Shown here: positions 41,943 through 53,200 of the stretch, piece by piece | How positions within the stretch are numbered: the first letter of the stretch is position 1 | How the letters are laid out: every line of letters begins with the position of its first letter | NCBI GenBank assembly: GCA_001939145.1 | Contig: LSRX01000545.1 | Location: 1-64,000 of the forward strand | Reading direction: 5' to 3' | Length of the DNA stretch: 64,000 nt | DNA from: Symbiodinium microadriaticum | Taxonomy: Eukaryota > Sar > Dinophyceae > Suessiales > Symbiodiniaceae | Notes under the pieces: model-generated | What the model was told of the DNA's origin: nothing | Databases searched by the model: none | What the model saw: the letters and a program-made list of their open reading frames with translations, nothing else | Position numbers and translations under genes: made by a program

Positions 41943-43187
41943 AACCCAACACCCGGAATCTCCAAGCTCTCACACGCTTTGAGCCTTCTTCTAAGAGCCT
42001 CCCTTGTGTCCGCGAGGCGCCTTGTCAGAAGGAATCCGAGCTCCACGGGCATGCCGCTCCCCTGACAAGCTGGCTTCCGTCAGAAGATCCCGACTCCATG
42101 GTGGCTATGCCTAGGGTCTTAGGGTCTTAGGGTTTAGGGGTTTAGGGGTTTGGGGTTTATAGCTGTCGTTTCAGAGTTGCGGCCTCCGCTTTGTGGGATA
42201 GCTCCAGGAAACAAACAAGAATGTCTAGTGGTTCGGATAGATCTAGGGAACATGTTTTGGCGCTTGATTGTCGTCAGCATCCTACCAGTCAAAGACGGGA
42301 GTTTCACTTGCTGGAGAAGCTGCGCCCCCCTCCCCAAGCTATCGAATAGCCTGCAGCTCTGAGAAAGACCGGGAATCGTGAACATCAACCGCTGCTCTAC
42401 TTGCCGCTGTCAGTCGACACTCATGGAACGTCATTAGGGTTTGCCGACCCTAAACCCTAAACCATGAACCCAAGCATGGAACAACGTCTTGGAAGAATGC
42501 GCATCACCAGCAGCTCCTGCAGCAGCTATTGCTCGATCCCACGCACAAAGAGGGAGCTTCATCGACATCAATTTGTCCCGCTGACCGGCATTGTGGGCGA
42601 GCACGCATCATCGTCTTCAGCCGACAACTGCCACGAGGACTATGGAACATCAGCTGCGTTTGGCCGTAGCTGGCCATCGACACCTTCGCGCGTAGCGCGA
42701 GTCTGTCACTGCACGGTCCCGCTACCAGGAAGCGAAACGGCAAGCATCATCAGCATCATCGTGTCGGTCCGACCCACCGCGCTCCAAGAGCCGGTACAGA
42801 CTCATTACACCCTGAACCCCTGCAATCCCTAAAAACCCTAAAAATCCTAAAAATCCTAAAAACCCTAAAACCTGTCATCAATTCTCGGCCCCTTCACTGT
42901 TGCTGGTACAGTGGGAAACCAGCCTTCAGCCATTGCATTGGGGTCGCAGCGAAGTTTCCTGGGCCGCGTCTTAAGGAACGCGAAGAGATAAGCGATAAGA
43001 TTTTAGAACTTAGGTTAGGGGTTTAGGGTTTAGGGTTTAGGGAATGTAAGCCTTAGGAACAGGGGGGCGGTAGTGTAATAAGCCTCTGAACAACAAACTA
43101 AATCCTAGGACTCCAGAAAAAAAGACATGGCTGCAATCGAGATACAAGTCGTCAACCTGAAGCACGCCGTCGTCTGGGCAGTCAGGG
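41943..43187. other. Unique DNA, gene-like composition at 42430-42830
   Basis: An ATG frame on the plus strand (42464-42832, MNPSMEQRLGRMRITSSSCS, 122 codons) lies between CCCTAAA runs. It is serine-rich and unrecognised, and its last codons are heptamer sequence, so I do not call it a gene. G-rich heptamers at about 43010-43042. Confidence 0.35.
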
Positions 43188-43555
43188 TTCAGGGTTTCAG
43201 GGATTAGGGATTAGGGTCTAGGGATGTTTAGGGTTTAGGGTTTGGGGTTTAGGGTCTAGGGATGTTCAGGGGTTTAGGGTCTAGGGATGTTTAGGGTTTA
43301 GGGCCTTTAGGGTCTAGGGATGCATTGTTTGGGCTTCGAAGTCGCGGTTTCAGCTCAGGGTTGGATGTAGGGTTTTGGGTCGAGGGTGTAGGGGTTTAGG
43401 GGCTTAGGGGTTTAGGGGTTTAGGGTTCAGGGAGTTTGGGGTGTGCCGGGCTTAGGATTCAGGCGCTTCGGGCTTGGGGGTTGGGGGCCAAGTTTTAGGT
43501 TTAGGGGTTTAGGGGCTTAGGGGTTTAGGGGTTTAGGGTTCAGGGTTTAGGGACT
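43188..43555. repeat. TTTAGGG tract with TAGGGATGTT insertions
   Basis: G-rich units are interrupted at regular points by GTCTAGGGATGTT (about 43218, 43253, 43279, 43311). A longer phrase (GGGGCTTAGGGGTTTAGGGG) is duplicated at about 43400 and 43510. Confidence 0.85.
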
Positions 43556-44395
43556 TACTGGGCTCTTGTCCAGTAATTGGCTCGAGCTCGGCTACATGAG
43601 CTCCGAGCAACAACAGCCCCCAATTGGTTGCCCCAAATCATGCTTCAAGACATGGGCTTAACCTCCGGGATTTCAGATCATGAACTTAGGGTTTCAGGGT
43701 CTAGGGCTTGGCCTTATGAAGAGGGTGCACCTGTTTCGTTTATGGACCCGGATGTCTCCAAAATCACAAAAGCAAAAGCAACAACACTCATACATGGTAT
43801 CAGCAAGAAACACTTCCAAATTCCCCGGCCTCGAACTAAACAACCCCAGAAATCAAAGCCCCACACTTCAGGGGCTGCTGTTCAGGCTCAAATTAAACGT
43901 TGTAATTCTGGGTTTGAACAGCCCGTTGACCTGGGACACCGCAATCCCGGAGGCGCTGGAAGATCTGCAAAGTGGGGGCAGCTTGGCCTTCAAGGTCGGC
44001 CAGGGTCCTAAGGACTCCGCGGCGGCCGACAGCTTCGGAGCACAGCTCACGCCGATTTCCTGGATCCCACTGACCTATTTCTTGCGAGAACCATGATGGC
44101 GACTTGTGCGGCTTCTGACATCCTTGGGGGGGACACACGTTGAGCTTTGCCAGCTTGTCGGCATCCGGGATTCTCGGAAAACGGGCGGATGCAGAAAACC
44201 TTCTCTTGTCGCAAACGCCAAGTCGCCCCTCAAACGCTCTTGGCCTTGTGGCACATTACTTCGATGATGGCCTGTCCAGCGTCCAGCAATAACTGAAGCG
44301 GTCGGATGCTTGCACCTCTAGGCCGCTGATCGATACTTATGGTGCCCCCGAAGCTGCAGGGTTTCTGGGGTGTGCTTTCGGAGAATTCGATGAAC
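43556..44395. other. Unique DNA
   Basis: Heptamer-poor. Overlapping open frames at 43577-44096 on the plus strand have no ATG start that makes sense and no recognisable motif. Confidence 0.35.
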
Positions 44396-44497
44396 TACTG
44401 TTGATGATCTAAATCCTGCATTACCTTAAGGACCCTAAACTATTGGAATTATGGTAAATTCCTTACTATGGGCGATGCAGGATCTATATCATCAAAG
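44396..44497. mobile_element. Foldback element, family C
   Basis: TACTGTTGATGATCTAAATC pairs with GATCTATATCATCAAAGT. The core is in the opposite orientation to the copy at 38824. Confidence 0.88.
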
Positions 44498-45466
44498 TTT
44501 CAGGCTTCCTTGAAAACTGGGGAACTGCTACCGGTGGTTTAGGGTTCAGGGGTCTAGGGCTTAGGGTGAGGAGTTGCTCCAAGAGATGCGAATCAAAAGG
44601 GCTTAAGGTTTCGGGTTTAGGGTCGGTTAAAATCTAATCCCCAGAGCCTACGACTCTTTCGACTCCCGACCCGAAGTCTGAGCTGCCTAAGCTTAACACC
44701 CGTTTAGGGTTGAGGGTTTAGGGGTTTAGGGTTTAGGGGTTTAGGGTTTAGGGTTTAGGGCTTTGAGGAATCCACTCAGTTGCGGGTTCTGTTTCTCATT
44801 CGATAACTCGGCCTAGCTGCAGCTGTTACTGAGATATCCCCAACCCTAAACCCTAAACCCTAAACTCTAAACCCCAAACCCCGAACAAAGCTGCAGAATC
44901 TCAAAGTTCTCGAAGGTCCTCCACGGACTACGATGGCCATAATGGCTTTTTAAGGCAGGCTCACGACATCCAACACCCCAACAACTCAACACTGCGAACC
45001 CAGCAGGGCCCAACAGAAATGGCCAGAGCCAAAAGCCCCACTGACAAAAATTGCCCTAAACTCCCCAGTTAAAAATAAAACTCTCAACCCTAATGCCATG
45101 AATGCTTAAACTCTACCAAACCGTCAATAAACCCAAACCTCTCAAACCTAAACCCTACACCCTAAATTCCCACAGCCCTAGGCCCTAAACCCTAAACCCT
45201 AAACTCCCAAATCCCTAGACCCTAAACCGTAAACTCCCTAAACCCTAAAACCCCCAAAGCCCTAGACCCTAAACCGTAAACCCCCTAAACCCTAAAACCC
45301 CCAAAACCCTAAACCCTAAACCTTAAACTCCCCAAAAAAATAGATCCTAAAACTCTAAGCTCCCGAAACCCTATAGACCCTAAACCCCTAAGCCCCTAAA
45401 ACTCAAGCTCGAACCCTGAGTCTCCCTGCGGTTCATGTCCAAGTAAGCGAAGAGCCTCGGCCCAAA
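44498..45466. repeat. G-rich then C-rich heptamer tracts
   Basis: TTTAGGG units at 44700-44765, then CCCTAAA/CCCCCAAA units at 44845-44885 and 45140-45410. The last block repeats the phrase CCCTAGACCCTAAACCGTAA at about 45212 and 45260. Unique DNA lies between. Confidence 0.75.
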
Positions 45467-45638
45467 CCCAGAGAGCCCAATACCCCCTTTAATAAGGAAT
45501 ATACCTTAAATTATAGGGTTCCTTAAAGGGATCTATGAGGGTTTCTATAAGGGCCCCAATAAGGGAATTAAGGAATATACCTTAAATTATAGAGGCCTTA
45601 ACATCATTATGATTTAAGGTATATTGGGCTCTCTGGGA
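45467..45638. mobile_element. Foldback element, family B, long form
   Basis: CCCAGAGAGCCCAATACCCC pairs with the mirrored ATATTGGGCTCTCTGGG. AAGGAATATACCTTAAATTA occurs twice (about 45494 and 45567), so the interior was duplicated, giving 172 bp. Both arms read GAGAGCCC where other copies read GAGAACCC. Confidence 0.9.
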
Positions 45639-45699
45639 AGGGGGTCGGAGGTTCTGGAAAGTTGGGCCCCCTGTAAGAAGGGGAGTCTGTTGGAGGTTT

Positions 45700-45856
45700 A
45701 GGATTGGGGTGTTTGGGGTTTAAGGTTTTGGGTTATAGGGTTCAGGGCTTAGGGTTTAGGGTTTGAGGTTATAGGGTTTTGGGTTATAGGGTTATAAGGT
45801 TCAGGGTTTAGGGTTTAGGGTTATGGGGCTTCGGGTTTAGGGTTTAGGGTTTAGGT
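45700..45856. repeat. TTTAGGG/TTATAGGG tract
   Basis: G-rich units with frequent GGGTTATA variants, ending at the family L element. Confidence 0.8.
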
Positions 45857-45960
45857 TGGGTACTGCCCCGATACAGTAACAGTCTATAAGAGGGTTTGGG
45901 GACTTATATATCCATATTCTGAATATTACTCAACTGTTACTAGGGGGGGCAGTATCCAAG
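45857..45960. mobile_element. Foldback element, family L
   Basis: TGGGTACTGCCCCGATACAG pairs with the mirrored GGGGGCAGTATCCA. The interior TTATATATCCATATT is shared with 37459. Both L copies sit directly at a TTTAGGG unit. Confidence 0.88.
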
Positions 45961-47800
45961 GCTTAGGGTTTAGGGGGTAGTTTGAACTGGGATCTGTAGG
46001 ACTACATGAAAACTACGACGAGAGTTCAAAATATCACTGAACAGAAGAGGTAGGGATGTCCTTGGCAAAGACGTACCAACCATCGTAAAGGCTCCGATTA
46101 CTGCACGACGTCCAGGAAATGCGAATTTCAAGTCAGCCTGCGCCTATCAAAAACCTTACCGCGAATAGCGGGCAAGCTTGCAAGGCTTTGTGAGTGGGCC
46201 TGCCTAATTGGGTTGGGGTTTTGCAGGGCTTTGTAGCATAAGCTACAAATGTTCTGGAGCTCCAGATACAATACAACCGAAAACTACATATTCAGGCTTC
46301 TAGATTACAAGCCATACACTCTGGCTGTCGACAATAATGCCCCAGGGGCATTTCCTAACGGCCGGGTCAAACAGAGCATGAAAGTCCTGGGAGGAGACCT
46401 ATGTACAACCCCTTAAGACAAGATAATACGCAGCATAGACTCGCCAAAGATCGAAAACAAGAGAGCTGATGCGGGCCCCTTAATACTTAAATAGGGTTTG
46501 GGGGGTATATGATACTATAATTATAACACGGAACGCCCCAAAGGCCGCTATATTACGACAACGACGTGCCCGAACCCTGAATCCTCAACTTCCTACATCT
46601 CAAAGCGTCAAAAGAATCATTCCCGACGTGCTCAAAGCCTCAAATCTAGAACGTAAGCTCTTCACCCACCGAAGCCCTACCCTAAGGGTATTAGGGTTTA
46701 GGGTTTAGGACCCTAAACCCCCAAACCCTTTAAACCAACAGACATGTTATGCATGCTGCGGAGCGTTCGGATGGCGCTGCGCCGCCGGGCCGACAATTTC
46801 GGCCGGAAGAGCGCCAGGAACTCCTGTTCTTTTCGACAAGGGTCCAAGCAGATAGGACTTGGCATCCTAAGCCCTAAACCCCAAACCCCTAAACGCTAAA
46901 TGTTGTTACTTATAAGTGGTCAAATCTTTCCTTCACAGGTCGTGTTTTAGGGCCAAGATATATAGTATCTTGTCACATGGACCCTAAACCCTTTACCCTT
47001 TATCCCTAAACCCTTTACCCTTTATCCCTAAACCATGACCTGTAAGCTCCAAGGACTCATGGTGCGGGCTTTGGGCCCAGGGAATCTCAACAGAGGGAGT
47101 CTCCTCCGGATCCTTCACCATTTTCAGGGTTTAGGGTTCGGGGTTTGGGGTTGAGAGTTTACGGGTTTCGGGGTTTGGGGTTCAGTGTTTAGGGTTTACG
47201 GCCGAGGGTCTACATTTAGGGGTTAGGTTAGGGTCAAGGGCCCCCGATCCAGAAAGCCCGATTGCTCGGCTAAGCCTCTAAACGAAGCAAAGCCCGACCG
47301 AACCCACCCTCATTCGAAGCTCCCAGAAATATGAGAAAACAATTATCCGGACACCATTGACCTTGAACCGGCAACCACCCAAAAAGGCACCGGATGCAGA
47401 AATTAACATATAACTCTTGGTGCCCTGACAGGGGGGGGGCTGAATATACAGAGTGGCTTTAACAGCTTTTGCAAGAGTCCCTCTCACGGCTCTGCAGCCG
47501 TTATAAATACTTCATATCAGCATATAGGACTTAACAATGGGAACAATAGGGTCGTAATGTAGAGTTTTTATGGTGACTGTACATTAAAGGCATTGCAAGC
47601 AAGACTTCATTTCCTAAGTATTCCGGCCCCACACCATCCTCATAGTCTGCAAAGCCTTCCAACTCAAACCCCAAACGCACACTTTCTCCTCAAAGTTCAG
47701 CCGCCCGGAATCATTGCCTTAGCATGCTGGACCAATGCCAGTCAGGGCTCAAGGCTCTTTCTGCAGAGGGGGCTTGAAAGCTTAAGTTTTAGTGTCTACT
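45961..47800. other. Unique DNA, partial family J, heptamer runs
   Basis: A right J-like arm (CTTGTCACATGGACCCTAAA) at about 46971-46990 without a left partner. C-rich units at 46865-46895 and 46978-47035; G-rich at 47128-47200. A heptamer-free stretch covers 47260-47800 with no recognised gene. Confidence 0.45.
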
Positions 47801-47921
47801 TACAGTCTCCATTGTAGTTCCTTTGTTTTAATTTTTGGCTAAACAAATTTTATGGTTAGGATCTCATAAAATGAGTTTGGTTAGCGAAATATAAAATTAA
47901 AGAACTACAGTGGAGACTAAA
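47801..47921. mobile_element. Foldback element, family F
   Basis: TACAGTCTCCATTGTAGTTC and GAACTACAGTGGAGACTAAA are inverted copies, continuing as TTTAATTTT and AAATTAAA. Related to family E but with CTCCATTGTAG. Confidence 0.88.
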
Positions 47922-48412
47922 GATCGTATGTAGGGCTTTAGGGGTCTACTGTAGGGCTTCTAGCTCTAAGGCTTGCCGAGCTTGCATCGTTCGAGTCTGC
48001 ACCCCCCCACTTGCTCCTAACTCCACCGCTATACTCTGGCACCCTACGGACCCCTACACCGTAAACCCTAAACCCCAAAAACTAAAACACAAGCTCGAAA
48101 TCCTCAACCCTGGAACAAAATCGTTTTCGGCCTCACAGCTAGCTTAAGCTCTAAACGCCCAACAACAATCGGCCAATCATCCACAAAGGACCCTCAGAAC
48201 CCCAAACCCCAAGCCCTAACCGGTAAACCCGACATCCTAAACCTCAAGCCCTCCCCCCTCAACTTACTAAGCCCTCAAACTTAAATCTAACTTCGGCTTA
48301 GGTGGCCGTCGGCATGGCGCCAGAGCTGGTGCAGCTCTGAGTCGTGGAGCCTCAGTCCCAACTCCTGACCAGAGACTGTCTTGTCTCGCGTAAGGTGTGG
48401 GTTTGGGGCTCC
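47922..48412. other. Unique DNA with C-rich units
   Basis: Scattered CCCTAAA variants at about 48060-48075 and 48200-48250. No gene is seen. Confidence 0.4.
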
Positions 48413-48514
48413 CACTGTTGATGATATAAATCCTGCATTACCTGGACCCCTAAGCTATGGGAATTATGGTATATTCCTTACTGTGGCTATGCAGGATTTA
48501 TATCATCAACCGTA
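48413..48514. mobile_element. Foldback element, family C
   Basis: CACTGTTGATGATATAAATC pairs with GATTTATATCATCAACCGTA, and CCTGCATTACC with the mirrored CTATGCAGG. Confidence 0.9.
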
Positions 48515-48734
48515 GGGTTTGGGGCGTCGGGCTTTGTCGGCCCCCGGCGTTTGAAACTCCATGCATGGTTTAGGGATGGCCGGGTTTCAGATGTCAACTC
48601 CTCTTTTCGAGGACAGCAGGGCTTGGTGGGTTCTGTGTGACTTCACCCACCGCCCAAGTTGACTGTAGGGACTTTAGATCAGGTTGGTGACCCGTAGTTT
48701 GCCGTAAGGATAGTTCTGACCTCTTAACACTCCA

Positions 48735-48840
48735 TACCCATAGGCTCCATCGTAGTTCCCTCTTTGGGGGGGGGGGGTGGGTTATGTTTAGGATTCTATA
48801 AGGTAATCACCAAAAAGGAACCACTATGGAGCCAGTGGGC
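48735..48840. mobile_element. Foldback element, family E
   Basis: TACCCATAGGCTCCATCGTA pairs with CACTATGGAGCCAGTGGG. The interior has a 12-G run. Confidence 0.88.
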
Positions 48841-49332
48841 AAGGTAGGTCTAGAATCAAGAACCCGCAGCGCCGGATATCCGGAACCCCGGATCCTGAAA
48901 CGCCAAGAAGCCGATTCAAGTAAGCAACTTAAGCAACTGGTTTAGGGTTTAGGGTTTAGGGTTGTATCATTCCCGTATCAGCCCACACAGCCCGCCAGCT
49001 AAACCCCTGAACTCGCCTGTACGCACCCTTAAACCTGAAAACAAACACTCAAAAGTACATAAGACCCCCTTATACTACACCCTTAAACAAAAAAACACAA
49101 CCCGTTCACTGATCTGAAGAAGGAGATGTTTAAGTCGCAACTCCCGAGCGCGTCCTCGAACGCCGACTTGAACTCCGTGAAATCCATGTCGTGGCTCTTG
49201 TCCTTCAGAGGGTTCCCATAAGGGGTTTGTTGGATCCGTTAAAGGATCCTTATAAGGGCTCACATGAGGGGTTTTTAAGGATCCTCTACACGGATCCTTA
49301 TTCGTCCTTCAGAGGGTTCCCATAATGGGTTT
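48841..49332. other. Unique DNA with a 28-bp direct repeat
   Basis: TCCTTCAGAGGGTTCCCATA begins at 49201 and again at 49305; the second copy ends where the next foldback starts. Between them are several GGATCCTTA palindromes. No gene is supported. Confidence 0.5.
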
Positions 49333-49428
49333 TTACCCATAGGCCCCTATGTAGTTCCTTTTTGGGCTTACCTTAGAGGCTTCTAAATATAAACCACAAA
49401 AGAGGAACTACTTAGGGGCCTATGGGTA
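49333..49428. mobile_element. Foldback element, family E, CCCCTAAG subtype
   Basis: TACCCATAGGCCCCTATGTA pairs with TACTTAGGGGCCTATGGGTA, with one mismatch. TA at both ends. Confidence 0.92.
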
Positions 49429-49760
49429 GGATCATTTAGTAAGGGTTCCCATAAGGGATCGTGTTAGGGTGCCTATAAGGGTTTCTAGAATTGCTGCTGC
49501 TACTGCCCGTCAATGAAACGAGTGCGCTGGGTCTGGAGTTTAGGGTTTAGGGATTTGGGGTGTAGGTTTAAGCTTAATTGGTCAGGGTTTGTTGAAGTTT
49601 AACGTTTAACGTTCAGGGCTTGGGTTTAGAGCCGTCGGGTTTAGGGCATATAGAGGATTTGGGGAGTAGTTGCTGGGTTCCCTGGTCCAGAGACCTAACC
49701 CTTTCAATCCTTGCGCTGCGTGATGTTCCGTATATCCCAAAGCCTCCAAACCCTACAAAA
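49429..49760. other. Unique DNA
   Basis: A few G-rich heptamers at about 49530-49575. No gene is seen. Confidence 0.4.
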
Positions 49761-49834
49761 AATAGTAGGTTATGACCCCTTAATTAGAGGGTAGAACCCC
49801 TAAAAACGGGGAAGATCTATGGGGCCTAATACAA

Positions 49835-49939
49835 TGGGTAGTTCTCTAAAATAGGGTCCTTTTTTAGGGTTCTTAGTATAAAGGTGCCGGACGATACTGG
49901 GGACATAAAAAAAGGGACCCTAATTTAGAAAACTACCCA
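49835..49939. mobile_element. Foldback element, family A
   Basis: TGGGTAGTTCTCTAAAATAG pairs with CTAATTTAGAAAACTACCCA. Confidence 0.9.
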
Positions 49940-50177
49940 GCATGACAAAAGGATCTCCAACTTTCGGGCTTAGAGCCTATAGGGATTGAAACNAATAGTA
50001 GGTTATGACCCCTTAATTAGAGGGTAGAACCCCTAAAAACGGTAGGTTTTTGGATCCCCGGGAACGGCTGAATCCTACTCCTCTGCAAGGGCCTTCAAGA
50101 GGTGTCTATGAAGTCACATCTTCCAATACCCCCCAAGAGTTCAGGCATCTTATCCTTTAGTGATAGCAGACCCCTAC

Positions 50178-50279
50178 TACGGTTGATGATAAGAATCCTG
50201 CATTACCGTAAGGGCCCTAAACTATGGGAATTATGGTATATTCCTTATGGGTAATGCAGGGTTTATACCATCAACCGTA
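50178..50279. mobile_element. Foldback element, family C
   Basis: TACGGTTGATGATAAGAATC pairs with GGTTTATACCATCAACCGTA, and TGCATTACC with GGTAATGCA. It lies within the DNA present only in the long form of the duplicated locus. Confidence 0.92.
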
Positions 50280-50345
50280 GTATGATGTAGGGTAGAGTCC
50301 TTACTTGAGGGGTTTTTTGGGGAAGATCTATGGGGCCTAATACAA

Positions 50346-50450
50346 TGGGTAGTTCTCTAAAATAGGGTCCTTTTTTAGGGTTCTTAGTATAAAGGTGCCG
50401 GACGATACTGGGGACATAAAAAAAGGGACCCTAATTTAGAAAACTACCCA
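50346..50450. mobile_element. Foldback element, family A (second copy of the duplicated locus)
   Basis: Identical by eye to 49835-49939, as part of the 185-bp duplicated phrase. Confidence 0.9.
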
Positions 50451-50503
50451 GCATGACAAAAGGATCTCCAACTTTCGGGCTTAGAGCCTATAGGGATTGA
50501 AAC

Positions 50504-51987
50504 CTGCCACCGACCCCCCCCCCCTTCTGCCCGCTTGTCCCACCAGAGCAGAGCAGACCCCAAAGAAGCAACAAACCCTCAGTTTTAGGGTTTAGGTTTC
50601 GGGTTTAGGGTTTAGGAATATCCTAAGTTAAATGCCTGGATTGGGCATGCGGGCTCAGGGCTTTTTACCACGAAGCCCGATCGAATTTCCGGAACACTCC
50701 TTGCTGCAGTGTAGGGGCCTGATAGATAAACATGGGGTTGTGGGGCATATTGTACCACGGTATTTAAGGAACCCTGTAGTACTTAAGAGCAGTGTTGGCA
50801 ATTTGTTCGGCTTCTGTTTGCATTAAGGGCTTTCGGCTTGTCTCCACCAAGGGGCGCTGTCCAGGTGCTTGAAGCGCCTGCCCAGATTGTCCAAAATCCC
50901 TTCAACAGAGGAATATACCTCAAATGATCCCCAATGCGAATGCAAGCCATATATTCCTCCCTAATTCAAGGATTTCGGAAGAACTCGGTGCACCCACGGT
51001 TTGAAGGGTTTCCGGTTTGGGACTCACGGGTGGCTTAGGAGTCATAGGGCTTGGAGCTTGAGGGTTTGAGTCCTGGGGGACCTCGGCCAGAAATCGACCA
51101 AGGGCATCTGGCAACGCAGGTAATCTAGGTGCCTCAACAATTAGAATGGTGTTTTGGCGCATGTTATACTGTAACTGTAATCAGGAACCCCCGAGGAACA
51201 CAACTGATGGTAGCTTCCCGTGTTACCGGGGTTGTCATGTCCTCTGCAAAACCCAAACCATATAACCCTAGGCCCCGGACGATAATGGCCCTAAATCTAC
51301 ACCTGGGCATCCCCAAACCTACCATTTTAAGGGTTCTACCCTCTGATTAAGGGGTCATAACCTACTATTTTGTAGTGTTTGGGGTCACAGGCAGCCCTGA
51401 ACCCTGACCCAACCTTGCAGTTATTTAGCAGGGGATACTAAGGCCCGAAATGTACTTGCACAAGTCACTACCGGTTGTCGTACCTGGTACTGCAAAGAGA
51501 AATTACCGTACAGCCTCGAACCCCTAGACCCTGACCCCTAAACCCCTAAACCCCAGCCTCCAAGCCGCATCCCTAAACCCTCAACCCTGGACCCTAATCC
51601 TAGAAGCCTAAACCCCAAACCCTAAACCCTACGCCCCTAAGCCCAAAACCCTATAACCCCTACAATTAACCGCCAGCCCCCAAACCCACATCCCTAAACC
51701 CTACTTGGACCCCAAATATCCTCCCTTTTAGGGTTCCTTTTCTTGCTTTCTCTATATAATATGTCCTTAAAAAAGTAGGTCAAACCTTAAACACTAAACC
51801 CCTAAACCCCTAAACCCCTAAACCCTAGTCCCTAAAAAGGGAAACCCTAACCCGCCTGGCCAGTCCCTTCAAAGAGGCGTTCCCCGGAGCAACCGAGGCC
51901 TTCACGCGGTCAAGGAGGGCCTTGCGGCTTCCGCGGGCTTTGGAAGCGAAATGAGAGAGTTGCCAGAATAACAGTATGAATCACCGT
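50504..51987. other. Unique DNA with C-rich tracts
   Basis: CCCTAAA units at about 51525-51700 and 51785-51835. At 51320-51365 lies the inverted complement of the 49761 phrase (AAGGGGTCATAACCTACTAT). No gene is supported. Confidence 0.45.
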
Positions 51988-52095
51988 CGTCGTAGTACTA
52001 GTAGTAGTAGTAGTCGTCGTCGTAGTAGTAGTAGTAGTAGTGGTAGTAGTAGTGGTGCTAGTAGTAGTAATGATAATAATGATAATGATACTAAC
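51988..52095. repeat. GTA/GTC trinucleotide microsatellite
   Basis: Imperfect (GTA)n with GTC and GTG interruptions. It creates long poly-Thr or poly-Val frames, which are not genes. Confidence 0.95.
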
Positions 52096-52470
52096 AACAG
52101 CAATGACCACAAGGCAAATGATAACAGAAACAGCAATAGTACCAGCCAATAAGCACACGCACAGTCCGCAGAAGAAGGAGAGTACTAATGAATACGACTG
52201 CCATAGTAGCACGAGTAATCAGAGCAGAATCATACTGATGAGATCATAGTACCAACGTCAGTCGTGGTTACTAACCACAAAATCGTTCTATCATTCACTG
52301 GCGGTGCGGTAGATCTGAGGCTTATGAGGCTTGCTGTTTTTACGGGAGAGTTTGGGACAGGTTATGTTTAGTCAGTGCTCAGGGGGTTCTCGGTTTTAGG
52401 CTTGAGCTCCTGGGCGTGCAGCTTCGAGTTGGGGTTTCAGGGCTCCAAATTTAGTTCAGATTTTAGGGTC
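52096..52470. other. Unique DNA
   Basis: No repeat or gene recognised. Confidence 0.4.
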
Positions 52471-52571
52471 TGCCCATAGGCCCCTAAGTAGTTCCTTTTT
52501 GGGGATTACCTTCTAGGATTCTAAATATAAACCGCAAAGACCAAAAGGAACTACTTCGGGGCCTATGGGTA
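52471..52571. mobile_element. Foldback element, family E, CCCCTAAG subtype
   Basis: TGCCCATAGGCCCCTAAGTA pairs with TACTTCGGGGCCTATGGGTA, followed inward by GTTCCTTTT and AAAAGGAAC. Confidence 0.9.
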
Positions 52572-52709
52572 GCCAAGTCCTGATCCGCAATCAGTGCATG
52601 ACAAACAAGCAACTGCCCAACTGAGGAATCCCGGAACTTGAATATAAAGGCATAACCTCTGCGGCAGAAAGGTGTACTACGATGAGTATTCTTATTGCTA
52701 CAGTAGGCA

Positions 52710-52712
52710 CTG

Positions 52713-52753
<41 letters not shown>

Positions 52754-52754
52754 C

Positions 52755-52789
<35 letters not shown>

Positions 52790-52812
52790 CAGTTGCAGTA
52801 GCAGTAGTGCTG
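52710..52812. repeat. AGT trinucleotide microsatellite
   Basis: About 30 AGT/GCAGT units. The Leu-, Thr- and Tyr-rich ORFs on the minus strand are products of this tract. Confidence 0.95.
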
Positions 52813-53092
52813 CCTCTGCCACCATCACTTTTGCCGCCACTGACAAGCAAAAGACACGGGAACGCACCGGTCACAATAAGATTCGGTACCCTACACGCTA
52901 AGCCAAGCCCTAAACGCATCATGCACAGGCCTGTAGTCCCGAATCGAAGGTAACTCGGCGCCGTTGGGGACTCTGGGTGCGTGACTCCTGGGGGTTTAGG
53001 GTTTAGGGTTTTGGGGTTTAGAGTTTAGGGTTCCTGCTGACTGTCAATTTCACAAGGGCTGCTGCAAGCACTTGCATAGGTTTTTTAGTTTT
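52813..53092. other. Unique DNA
   Basis: G-rich heptamers at about 52990-53030. No gene is seen. Confidence 0.4.
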
Positions 53093-53200
53093 CCCTAAGG
53101 GTCCATGTACCCAAATAGCATATACTTTGGCCCCAAAGTACCTTATAGGGACCACTTTAAGGCCAAAGTATATACTATTTGGGTACATGGACCCTTAGGG
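53093..53200. mobile_element. Foldback element, family J (best copy)
   Basis: CCCTAAGGGTCCATGTACCC and GGGTACATGGACCCTTAGGG form a perfect 20-bp inverted repeat. Pairing continues as AAATAG and CTATTT, with ATATACTTTGGCC and GGCCAAAGTATAT inside. Only about 35 bp remain unpaired. Confidence 0.95.

Larger units (their letters stand above)
49761..50503. repeat. Locus present twice around an N (short and long form)
   Basis: A 49-bp phrase starting AATAGTAGGTTATGACCCCT occurs at 49761 and 49994. A 185-bp phrase starting GGGGAAGATCTATGGGGCCT occurs at 49808 and 50319 and looks identical. Left of the N the two are contiguous. Right of it they are separated by about 276 bp that include a family C element. 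This looks like two alleles or two overlapping contigs placed end to end. Confidence 0.85.

Noticed and set aside
42464..42832. Serine-rich 122-residue protein
   Set aside because: It starts and ends in heptamer sequence, has no recognisable motif, and the opposite strand is equally open.
50899..50975. Family B element
   Set aside because: GGAATATACCTCAAAT resembles the B interior, but I find no terminal inverted repeat around it.
51910..52922. Poly-Thr, poly-Leu and poly-Val ORFs
   Set aside because: They arise from the GTA and AGT microsatellites and change residue with the frame.
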